A stretch of DNA of 64,000 nucleotides, taken from Lodderomyces elongisporus. Lineage: Eukaryota; Ascomycota; Pichiomycetes; Serinales; Debaryomycetaceae. Shown here in pieces: positions 10,133 through 18,912 of this stretch (position 1 is the first letter of the stretch; the number at the start of each line of letters is the position of its first letter). Below the pieces are notes generated by a model that did no database searches, was not told the DNA's origin, and was given only the letters and a program-made list of their open reading frames with translations. Position numbers and translations under genes: made by a program. Location of the stretch: NCBI RefSeq assembly GCF_030384665.1, contig NC_083674.1, positions 186,001 through 250,000 on the forward strand, written 5' to 3'.

Positions 10133-11055
10133 TGTGTTTTTTTTCTTTCTGTTTTATTTCATACGGTTTGATAAATTTTTTCGCAGATAAGAGCAACTTT
10201 CCAAAATGGTGTTTTTTTTTTGGTTATATTTTTGGTTATTTTTTTGATCATTTTTTTCCAAAAAGAGTCTGTCTACTTTGTGGTACTTTGTTCGAATAAA
10301 CCTGTGTCAAATAGCACTAGATGAAAAGTAGTGCGCATTTCAGCGCTACCTTTTCAACTCGAAATGTGGGGATTTTTGTTAGCAAAGTTTTGGAACTCAG
10401 GGGGGAGGGGCATGAAGGATATGGCGAATATGGAGACCAGTGGGTTTGTGTGATTATGGGGAACAGAAAGACTATATACAGTATCTGTACCAGTCAATAC
10501 ATCTTTCCATTTAATATTTACTTACCTACTTTATTTATATACTATTTATTTATACACTATTTATTTATACACTATTTATTTATTCACAACATAGCTCATT
10601 ATAAGAAGTGGAATGTAGAGTCGAGCTCTTTCCTTTTTCCTTTTCCCTTTTCCCTTTTACCTATTCTTCTCTTGTATCTTCTGCGAGTTGTTAACTCCTT
10701 GAGAGTTTAATATGGCTTGTCATATAATATTTGAAATTTTTGAAAAACAAATTAAAAAAAAATAAAAAGAATAAAAAACAATTTAGTGTGCAACAATCTT
10801 GCTAAGTCATGTGGATGACGCTTGCTGGTACACGAGTTTGATTTACAGTTTTTTTCTTTTTCTTTTACTTTTTCTTTTTCTTTTTCCATTTCAGTTCTCT
10901 TCTTCTATTCTTCTTCTAAAAAAAACATAAAAACAACAGAGGGAATGTCACATTAACGTATCTTAACACAATACTTTTGAAAACTTTTCGAATTACTTTA
11001 CACCGTCATCTTCACTTTGCTAAAAACGTTCTTGTAATCAGAATAACATACCTTT
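10133..11055. other. Spacer between two plus-strand genes
   Basis: Mostly T-rich and A-rich low-complexity sequence. It contains three tandem copies of a 15-bp ACTATTTATTTATAC unit (about 10543-10587) and a TTTTC-rich block at 10850-10900 just upstream of the next gene. A 129-codon frame at 10321-10710 runs through the repeat and is judged spurious. Confidence 0.75.
10530..10590. repeat. 15-bp tandem repeat, about 3 copies
   Basis: The unit ACTATTTATTTATAC is repeated with a diverged last copy. It is intergenic. Confidence 0.85.
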
Positions 11056-11458
11056 ATGTCTGATCTAAAGAATTCTCAAAACACAAACCTGTGCATACCC
11101 CCAAGCACAGATCCTTCACATGAACGTGGGGGATCGAGTTTAAGTCAGTTAGGCGAAGAACAAACTTTCATTACTGTAGACCCGCCAACAGCAACCCCAG
11201 TAACTGCTAAAGCGTTTGTTACAGCCCCTGGATCTGTGTCAGCGAATAAAAAGGTACTACCTAGACAGCAACCTCTAAATAGAGCCAAAATGACAGAGCA
11301 GAATATCCAAATGTTGGAACCTCCACAAGTAAATGAACCCAGCTTGAATTCGGAATTTTTGGATACAAATGCGTCACTAGTATCAACAAACTCTAGTTAT
11401 CAAAACAACATATCCGATGACATTGGTGATGGTGACAGTTATCACAACATGCATATCA

Positions 11459-11490
<32 letters not shown>

Positions 11491-11940
11491 GAAGAAGAGG
11501 AGGAGGTTGCGGATAGTCAATATGAGTTTACAGGGTACAACAAATCGTTAGGATCTACTTTGAAGGATCCCATATTTAGACCATTGTCTCAAAACTCCAC
11601 GACATCGTGTTTGTCAACAACTGCAACTAAAGATGGTATCGAAGGTAGACATATACATCGACACGGACCCAGTGCTTATTCACAGAATATAATATCAACG
11701 ACAATAGGTAATGGAAACCAATTTCGAAGTCCAGGACAACTGCACTCTAGTCGCTCCCCTGAGGTAGTGTCGTTAAATCCAAGTACGGTAGGTAATGAGT
11801 ATGATGATACGGCCTTTACAGGTTATGACGACATCAAGATGAACCCACAAGATAGTCAAAATGCTAGTATTGTTAGCCTTCATCAGCCATCGATTACTCA
11901 AGATAGCCCTTTGGAATCAAATGCTGAAATAGATCGTTAG
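11056..11940 (+). CDS. Acidic, probably disordered protein of unknown function
   Basis: A 294-residue frame with a good ATG and a spacer on each side. No known domain was recognised. The sequence is rich in Ser, Thr, Asn, Gln and Pro and lacks long hydrophobic segments, so it is probably soluble and largely unstructured. A block of nine or so Asp followed by Glu (about residues 137-149, GAT/GAA/GAG codons at 11460-11505) forms a strongly acidic patch. Short Tyr-containing motifs of similar form (EFTGYN, AFTGYDD) recur after it, a weak sign of a repeated interaction motif. Codon use looks like that of neighbouring genes, so I think it is real. It may be lineage-specific. No function is proposed. 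Confidence 0.6.
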
Positions 11941-12461
11941 CAACGAAACCAACTAGCAAAAATAGCCAAACAGATTTGTAATATTATATATGTATATGTA
12001 TGTATGTATGTATGTATGTATATTCAATTATCTTCAGGATGCATATTAATCATTCATCTCCTTGTATTTGTTTTCTTTAAATCTGACACAGTCATAATTT
12101 GACTGAGTTAAGTCCAAAAACGTGGTACTGTAATTCGAGGCAAATTTCAACTCAAAACTTTCGTACATTTCTGTTCCCACTTGCACATACATTAGTTGAC
12201 AACATTAGATTCTTTCCTATTCATTTGCAACACAGTACACGTGACCTTACCTTGTCTCATTTTCATCGATCTTGTTTGATTTTTTTGCTTTTTTTTTTTT
12301 GTACTCTTCCCACACTTTTCTCCGTTTACAAAGTGTCAAAAAAAAGGAAGTGTGAGAGAGAGAGAGAGAGAAAAAAAGAAAAAAAGAACATACAAAGAAT
12401 CTAGAATGGATGCAATTTTGTTCTGTTTCCTTTACTTACAGACAATCCACTACGGTATACA
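11941..12461. other. Spacer upstream of AIM9
   Basis: Contains an ATGT tetranucleotide repeat (about 11990-12020) and an AG-rich run (12355-12395) likely to lie in the AIM9 leader. The 101-codon frame at 12099-12404 looks like spacer composition and is not called. Confidence 0.7.
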
Positions 12462-14370
12462 ATGCTTTCTAAATCAATTACAAGAAGCTTGAAACAGCAA
12501 GTGACCAAGAAGTCATTATCAAAGGCAATTGCACCTTCTATTGCCAGAAGTTTGGCAACATCGACTCCACCATCGCCAAGCGATGGTCTGAAACCTAGCC
12601 ATGTGTATACTAAACTTTCACATACAGATGATCCGGCAAGAAGCAGATTCTTTCAATACTCTTGGGGTTCATGGTTAAAGGACGATGCATTGAAAAAGAA
12701 ACAACGTGAAACAATTTTTTTCTATTGAAGGGTTGACCGCTTACTTGAATAGTGTTGATTCGTTAAGAGTTCCAGAGACTGCAAAACTCTTGCAGCCAAA
12801 AGAGGAACAAGGCACATTTGTCTTGCAAAACAATTTGACCTTTGACGTTCTTGGTGCCAAGAGTGATGTTCTTTTGATCAAATCTATATCATCTATCCAC
12901 GAGGGTAAGCACCATAGGATTTATAAGTTGACATTAAGTACTGGCAAAGACCTTGTTTTGAGGATCCCATACAAATTGGAGTCAGATACGGCAATAGCTT
13001 CTAAGATAAAGAGTGAGGTTGCCACTAGTGATTTTTTGAAATTGAAGTTGGGCCTTGATGTTCCTAAAATTATTGCTTATGGACCTGATAGAAATAATGC
13101 TATACGTAGCCCTTTCATTTTGCAAGAGTTTATTGAGGGTGAGCTTTTGATGAAAAAATGGAATCCTTTGGAGCCAGACTCTGACAAGACAGATGAAGAT
13201 TTGAAAAGCGTTATTGCACCAATTGCTGAATTTCAGGACAAAATTTTAGAGCCAGTGTTTACTAAATTTGGATCCTTGTATTTCTATAATGATGTGACAA
13301 CGGAATTGCAACAAAGTGGCGAGCCTTATGAAGGTGAAAATGACGAGAAATTATTAAAGAGATGGAGAGTTGGACCAAGTGTCGAAAAAGCATTTACAAA
13401 GGGTAAAAACAAGTTGTCACAAGATGTTATTGACCAATACAATGGACCATGGGATGCTTCAAACCCGGAACAAGTCATGACATCAGTGGCAGAAATTGAG
13501 ATTGAAAATGCGAGAAACAAGTTGGCCATAGTTGATGCCGATGCAGGAGACGTTACTAGTAAGGACCTCTTGCAACACCAAATCACAACCTTTGAGCACT
13601 TGAAACAAATTACTCCTAAATTGCTCAACTCAAAGTCACCTTCAATCAAAAATGTTGAAGAATTATTCAAGCCTAGACTTTACGTTCCAGATTTGGATCC
13701 ATTAAACGTCATCCAATCTACCGAGGGTAAAAATTACTTTATAGATTTTGAAGGCTCAACAATCAAACCTTTCATATTATCGAGTTATCCTAAATTTGTT
13801 GAGTATCAAGGAGCAAAAATTTATGACTTAAAAGTAGACATTCCAGGATTTGATGAGATGGATCCAGTCGAGAAACAGCAATATGAATTTATGTACTACA
13901 AAACGAGAAATGAAAGATTATGGGAAGTGGAATTGAACAAACACAGACACGACTTGATTGCTGTAGCTTCACCTCATATTAAGGTCCTTAAATCGCCATA
14001 CTTGCAGGCTCTTGATCTCAAGCATCCAAAAGATTACTTGTATGTCGAAGGTGCTATTGTGCAATTGCAATCAATGTGGGAAGCGTACGTTGCTAACGAA
14101 TTAGTGAAACAGGATAAAGATGACAAAGAATTCCCCATCAAGTATGATGAAAAGTATTTGGATCAATATCAACTGGACTTAAGTGACCTTCAAATGGAAA
14201 CAGTCTCGAGTCCATTTAGTGCAACGGGAGGTTGGATTCCACAAGACATGTTCAGGACTTTGAAAGAGCAAGGTATCCTCGTTGAAGTTGGAGAAGGAAA
14301 CTATGAAATCAAGACTGATAAAATCTTGGAAAACCCTCCATCTGAAACGGGCGAAGAACCAAAAGCGTAA
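12462..14370 (+). pseudogene. AIM9: AIM9: mitochondrial APH-kinase-like protein, with an apparent +1 frameshift
   Basis: Two frames join into one 635-residue protein if one T is removed from the T7 run at 12715-12721. The first frame (12462-12728) gives a mitochondrial-type leader (MLSKSITRSLKQQVTKK) and reads into the conserved region until KKKQRET. The second continues in register with FSIEGLTAYLNSVD. The kinase-like region shows the HEGKHHRIYKLTL glycine-loop equivalent, LVLRIPYK with the Lys, a QEFIEGELL segment and the YFIDFEGSTIKPF catalytic/metal-binding stretch. This matches fungal Aim9 (about 630 residues), whose loss alters mitochondrial inheritance; its biochemical substrate is unknown. 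Because all of the protein downstream is intact, I read the lesion as a homopolymer sequencing error rather than a dead gene. A first ATG in the second frame would give a product without the mitochondrial leader. Confidence 0.85.
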
Positions 14371-14843
14371 TCTTTGACTTTTGCAACACCCACTAGTAAA
14401 TAGTTTGCATTTTGAAGACAATGAACCCTTTGTACCTCTGCTTTATGTTTCTTCGTATTTTCTCGTGATTGTATCTTTAAGAGTGTTTGAGTAAGTGAAT
14501 GAGTGAGCGTGAGTGTGAGTGTGAGTGTGTGTGTGAGTGTGAGTGTGAGTGTGAGTGTGAGTGTGAGTGTGAGTGTGAGTGTGAGTGTGAGTGTGAGTGT
14601 GAGTGTGAGTGTGAGTGTGAGTGTGAGTGTGAGTGTGAGTGTGAGTGTGAGTGTGAGTGTGAGTGTGAGTGTGAGTGTGAGTGTGAGTGTGAGTGTGAGT
14701 GTGTAATCAAATGAATATGTGTGTGTGTGTCTGAACGTGTCTATCTGTGTTGAGGTTCCCCATTTTCAATTTTGCTCTTCTCTTTATTAATTTCGGTCCT
14801 TCCTTCTTGGCCATTCTTTCCTTTACTCCTTATTGTGCTTCCG
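14371..14843. other. Convergent spacer between AIM9 and TRS20, mostly microsatellite
   Basis: The 3' ends of AIM9 (plus) and TRS20 (minus) face each other across this spacer. About 200 bp of it is the GAGTGT array. Long open frames in several phases here are products of the repeat. Confidence 0.85.
14502..14704. repeat. (GAGTGT)n hexanucleotide microsatellite
   Basis: Almost perfect GAGTGT repeats over about 200 bp, with a single GT-rich interruption near 14525-14533. Because the unit is six bases and contains no stop in several frames, it yields meaningless Ser-His, Glu-Cys and Ser-Val dipeptide frames on both strands. The repeat is G-rich on the plus strand. Confidence 0.97.
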
Positions 14844-15377
14844 CTACAAATATTTCTTTGCAATCAACTTGACTTTAAAGTCAAAATCTGGTGATATAAT
14901 AGCGTCATTGACTTTGTAGAATGGGTTCATGAGTGTTTTCACGTACAAGTCATTGACATCCTGAAAGAATTGTTTTATGCTAATCTCTTCTTTATTTGAG
15001 TCGTAGCATAAGATAAATTTAATTTGACCCTGGGTAAGGTACGCACTTATGGAAATACCATAAAACTGATCAATCTTGCCGAGATTTAGCATTGAGTTTG
15101 ACCACATTTGGTCCTCGATCAAGTCAATGCTCGAGTTTGCAATAAATGGTAGTAGTTCACGTGTAGACTGTGTAAACTGGGATCTTCCTGGTACAAAACC
15201 TTCGGAGCCTTCCTGGGCAGCAGAAGCAACTCCAGCTGTGATTGATGTAGATGCCGATGCTGCAGCTGAGGACATTGATGTTGTAGATGCTAAATTAGAA
15301 GCGTTCTTGAAAGACAGCAATTCTACTTCATATAGTGGATTATCTCGTGTGCCAATAATAGTGAAATAGTAAGACAT
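14844..15377 (-). CDS. TRS20: TRS20: TRAPP complex core subunit (sedlin / TRAPPC2)
   Basis: A 177-residue longin-fold protein of the TRAPP tethering complexes, which act as exchange factors for Ypt1 in ER-Golgi traffic and autophagy. The N-terminus YYFTIIGTRDNPLYEVEL and the C-terminal half (IDLIEDQMW, GKIDQFYGISISAYL, KTLMNPFYKVNDAI, SPDFDFKVKLIAKKYL) are the diagnostic sedlin blocks. The family is usually about 140 residues. The excess comes from a low-complexity Ala/Ser/Thr insertion of roughly 40 residues after the first beta strand. An ATG at 15377 begins exactly at the family start. Its 3' end faces AIM9. Confidence 0.94.
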   Translation of the reverse strand: MSYYFTIIGTRDNPLYEVELLSFKNASNLASTTSMSSAAASASTSITAGVASAAQEGSEGFVPGRSQFTQSTRELLPFIANSSIDLIEDQMWSNSMLNLGKIDQFYGISISAYLTQGQIKFILCYDSNKEEISIKQFFQDVNDLYVKTLMNPFYKVNDAIISPDFDFKVKLIAKKYL

Positions 15378-16149
15378 TGAGGGAAAAAGCTAAAAAAAAA
15401 ATTAAAATGAAGGCCTGGAAGTACGCCGGAGTAGATCAGTGGTGATGTTGAGTTGATATCTTTTGACTCAATTGGTATAGCTATGCAAAGTTCTCTGGTT
15501 TCGATTTTTAAAGTAAGTTGTAAACCATACGTTTTCTTCTTGGAAAAAGAACCAAAAAATGAAAAACGAAATTAAAAAAAAAACAAATTATGATCAAAGT
15601 CGATTTTGAATCACGACCCTCTTTTTTATTTCCCCCTGCCTTAATGTGAGAGTGAAACGAAATTAAATTAAATTAAATAAAATAAAATAAAATTAAATTG
15701 AATAAAAGAACAAAAAATTGTATTGATGTGTGGAGGTGTTGATACTTTTTTTTTTCTTTGTTAGGTTTGTGGTTTCCAAGTAGGGAATTGAAAACAGTAA
15801 ATTGATAAACAAACAGTGATTTCCTTTCACACACTCACACAATTTTCCCCCTCACCGCTTCTCTTCACCAGTCTATTTTGTTTCATACAACTCCGATTAT
15901 AACAAAGAAGTATATGTTCAAAATCAGATCATAGTAAAGCTATTATATTCATATATACATACCCATCATCTTTCATTAGCTATTGATTGCCAACCAAAAT
16001 ACCTGTACTTAAATTCAGTGATCCTCAAACGATTTAATTAAACCACGCACGTTCGCTTTATTTGGTGATAATACTGAACTAGTAAGCAAAACATATTATA
16101 AGCAGATAGGGCAAGGTTTTACCAACTAGTCATAATACAGAAATTGATT
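15378..16149. other. Divergent spacer upstream of TRS20 and the Ser-rich protein gene
   Basis: AT-rich, with AATTA/AATAAA repeats at 15660-15700. It serves as promoter space for the minus-strand TRS20 and the plus-strand gene at 16150. No RNA gene or recognised motif. Confidence 0.7.
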
Positions 16150-17802
16150 ATGACTGTTCCCAGGCAAGACTCAGCTTGTGTTCCGAGTTCAGAACAACAT
16201 TATACCAATAATAACGAAATAAACTTGAAACCAAACTTTATTCACTCATCAGATATCCCCAAAAGAATAGCCAGCCTCATTCATTCAATTTCCACATGCA
16301 AGCTCAAACTGCGACACGAAAAGTGTACGCAACATTCCAAGTTGCGAATAACAATTAATGTCGAGTTGAATGCCATGGAAACAATGTGTCCCTCGCATCC
16401 AAGATTTGAGTTATTATTGCTGAAGAATATGATATCCTTGACCAGAAAACGTTCTGCATCACATAGACTACAGCGAGAATTACTTTCGTCGTTGTCGTCG
16501 TTGTCATCGTTGTCGTCGTTGTCCTCCTCCTCCTCATCATCATCATCATCACCGCCCAAATTCTCCTCCTCGTCATCTTTGTTGTCTAATCAGAGCAGCT
16601 ACCTTCAAAAGATTTTACAACAGAAAGTGGCTACATCATCAATCGAGCCACATGCATTAAAGACAAATGATTCATTTGTTGCACGATTTATATTGACTAT
16701 TTCAGTGACTCATTATGAAAGTACCAATATCAAGAACCAGAATGGCGTGAAAGTAGTTTTCGAGACTAATGCAAAAGACGACTATGATACTTTTAAACTT
16801 TTCGACACAAATAATCTACTAGAGACTCAGATTAAACGGTATACGGAAAATTTGTACCGAGCAATGACCATTATTAGAAGTAGTGGTAATAACAGCGGAC
16901 TCAAACTCAAGGCGGGCAAAGACTTTATACCGTCTGCATCGACAACCAGCTCTGATGTAAGTGATTCTACTCTTGAAGGTAGCGGGGATGAGGACTTTCA
17001 AGATCATTACTTGGATGAAGAAACGGACGAGTATGAAATTGAGCCGCTTGTTTCTAACGAAACGCTTGCCGACGAGTTTCGCAAAAAATGTACCGAGATT
17101 AGCGACGAAAGCAAAACTGCGAACAACAGTAGTACTGGCGATTTCATCGAAAACGTCGACAATTTGAGACACAATGAGGAAGAAATTAATGTCCACAAAC
17201 TCCATCATCAACTGCGGCAAGTAGAATCTCCATTTAAAAATTCGAGTCCATTTAGTTGTTCGTCACCTCCATCATCAAACTACCATTTGGATCAACTACA
17301 TTTGGACGACCTCAAAGAAGTACTTTTTGAAGAAGACGAAGAAGAGGGTGGTAGCTATTTTGAAGCTTACTCTAAAGAGAGGTTATCTAGACATTCGTCA
17401 CCTATAAAACAGTATGAAAAAGATGATGAAACAATTGCGTTTCTTCGCAAGCCCCCGTTTTTATCACCAACAAAGACAAGAAAATCAATATCTCGAATGT
17501 CTTCAGCGCATTCGGTGTCGTTGATAAACGATGACGACGAGTATGGATTAGAATATGCATATAATGCCAATGGAGAGAATGTTCCATCGTACATAAAACA
17601 AAACAAAAAGTTTAAGTTCATCAAAGTAGGCAAAGTACAAAAGTTTGTCAACTTATTTGAAGAGCAAAACCAAAAATTGGCATCGGACAATTCAAACCCC
17701 GCTAGTCGAAACACCAGCAGAGTCTCGTCTAGACCATCTACTAGACCATCTACTAGACCCTCATCGCCCTCACGGACTGAAAGTACAAACAATATGTCAT
17801 AA
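16150..17802 (+). CDS. Ser-rich protein of unknown function
   Basis: A 550-residue frame starting at the first ATG (16150); the frame extends two codons further only through TTG. The N-terminal 110 residues look structured (LRITINVELNAMETMCPSH, FELLLLKNMISL). They are followed by a Ser/Leu then pure Ser run (16483-16580), an acidic middle and a basic C-terminal region. The segment VPSYIKQNKKFKFIKVGKVQKFVNLFEEQ (about 17580-17665) reads like a conserved short motif, and the tail has a Ser-Arg-Pro-Ser-Thr repeat. Candidate phosphorylation sites are many (SPTK, SSPIK). There is no transmembrane segment or signal peptide. I do not recognise the family and propose no function; a cytoskeletal or signalling adaptor would fit the composition but is a guess. 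Not every Candida species need have it. Confidence 0.65.
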   Translation: MTVPRQDSACVPSSEQHYTNNNEINLKPNFIHSSDIPKRIASLIHSISTCKLKLRHEKCTQHSKLRITINVELNAMETMCPSHPRFELLLLKNMISLTRKRSASHRLQRELLSSLSSLSSLSSLSSSSSSSSSSPPKFSSSSSLLSNQSSYLQKILQQKVATSSIEPHALKTNDSFVARFILTISVTHYESTNIKNQNGVKVVFETNAKDDYDTFKLFDTNNLLETQIKRYTENLYRAMTIIRSSGNNSGLKLKAGKDFIPSASTTSSDVSDSTLEGSGDEDFQDHYLDEETDEYEIEPLVSNETLADEFRKKCTEISDESKTANNSSTGDFIENVDNLRHNEEEINVHKLHHQLRQVESPFKNSSPFSCSSPPSSNYHLDQLHLDDLKEVLFEEDEEEGGSYFEAYSKERLSRHSSPIKQYEKDDETIAFLRKPPFLSPTKTRKSISRMSSAHSVSLINDDDEYGLEYAYNANGENVPSYIKQNKKFKFIKVGKVQKFVNLFEEQNQKLASDNSNPASRNTSRVSSRPSTRPSTRPSSPSRTESTNNMS

Positions 17803-18187
17803 TTGATATTACATGCATTTTAACAATAATGTGTGTGTGTGTGTGTGTGCGTGTGTGATAAGGAAAAAGTCATTTTTGTAGTAATCCATGATTTTGTTAT
17901 TGTCACTTTTAATATCATTTTTAATATCATTCTTAAAGTTACTGTTTTGTTTGTTGACTTTCTTTTTCTCTCTTTCCTCGTTTCGTAAATCATTTAATTA
18001 TGTTTTTTTTTTTGTTTTTCTTTCTTATATCTTCAACGTCATTTCAATAATTATCTTTTTGGTACATTATTTGAGAACGTGAATCTGCGACATTTAATGT
18101 AGAAACCCATACAAATTTGTTTTCACTATTTATCAAGCAGCTACACAACTTAATTGCAGAGCTAATTTTGCATATCTAATCTTCCTA
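17803..18187. other. Spacer upstream of MED22
   Basis: Contains a short GT dinucleotide repeat (about 17830-17860) and T-rich sequence. No gene seen. Confidence 0.7.
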
Positions 18188-18607
18188 ATGCAGCCCAAGT
18201 CAATCACACTCCTACAAAAAGTAGATACAATAGTTGAGCAACTTCTCCTTAAATTCCAAGATATCTTTGAAGTGCTCAAAAATGACAATAAACCAAAAGA
18301 ACTACTTGCAGTAGAGTCACTAACTATCGAAAACAACGCCATTCAGATTATAAGATTGTGTCAGGATATGTTGTCTATCCTGAGGAGCTTGAAAGAAACA
18401 TGGATTTTGCAGACATTGAAGGTGAGAAACACCGGCGACGCTTATAATACTGGCAACAACGACATCAATGGAACAAACAATGATATAAAGGATCAACGAG
18501 GATGTGGTGAGTGGAATGAGGAAGAGTCTCAAAAAGTGTTTAATCTCTTCAATGAACTAACTGAGCGAATAGCAAAATTCGAAAGTCCACAATTCCAGAG
18601 TATCTGA
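18188..18607 (+). CDS. SRB6: MED22/SRB6: Mediator head-module subunit
   Basis: A 139-residue subunit of the head module of Mediator, the coactivator that links regulators to RNA polymerase II in the nucleus. The two-helix core is visible: QPKSITLLQKVDTIVEQLL with LLLKFQDIFEVL, then AVESLTIENNAIQIIRLCQD and LRSLKETWIL. The C-terminal third carries a Gly/Asn/Asp-rich insertion before a final helix. S. cerevisiae Srb6 is 121 residues. A CTG codon at 18380-18382 falls in the helix before RSLKETW. From memory of the family, that position is a Thr/Ser in other yeasts, in keeping with CUG being read as Ser here. The neighbour at 18913-21093 is convergent, with the 3' ends separated by about 300 bp. 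Confidence 0.88.
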   Translation: MQPKSITLLQKVDTIVEQLLLKFQDIFEVLKNDNKPKELLAVESLTIENNAIQIIRLCQDMLSILRSLKETWILQTLKVRNTGDAYNTGNNDINGTNNDIKDQRGCGEWNEEESQKVFNLFNELTERIAKFESPQFQSI

Positions 18608-18912
18608 ACGATACGAATTTTTTTTTTTTTTGAAGGAAGGATCTAGTCCATGATTAGATTTGCATTGAAAGGTGGAAACAATTTACAAGATAAATCATGA
18701 CCAAGTTTAATCAGGTACATACAATTTGAAACACACTTTTTTACTTTTTAAAGTCAGAAATGCCAAATGTTATTTGTTTTTTTTTTTGCTTTTCTTTTCC
18801 TAGCCCCCCCCCCCCCCCCCCCCCCCGTTTTTTTTTTCCATTAATCTAATTATTTATTATCTAATCTTTGGTATTCACTATTACTACAATCAGATATAAA
18901 ATAACTTTACCG
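18608..18912. other. Convergent spacer with poly(C)
   Basis: The region between the 3' ends of MED22 and the MTC4-like gene. It has T-rich runs and a 23-base poly(C) tract followed directly by a T run (18826-18838). Confidence 0.8.
18804..18826. repeat. poly(C) tract, 23 bases
   Basis: Uninterrupted C run on the plus strand between two convergent 3' ends. Confidence 0.97.

Noticed and set aside
10321..10710. 129-codon frame
   Set aside because: It runs through a 15-bp tandem repeat and T-rich spacer, with no protein-like conservation visible.
14477..14714. Three overlapping frames encoding Ser-His, Glu-Cys or Ser-Val dipeptide repeats
   Set aside because: They are translations of the GAGTGT microsatellite and have no other sequence.
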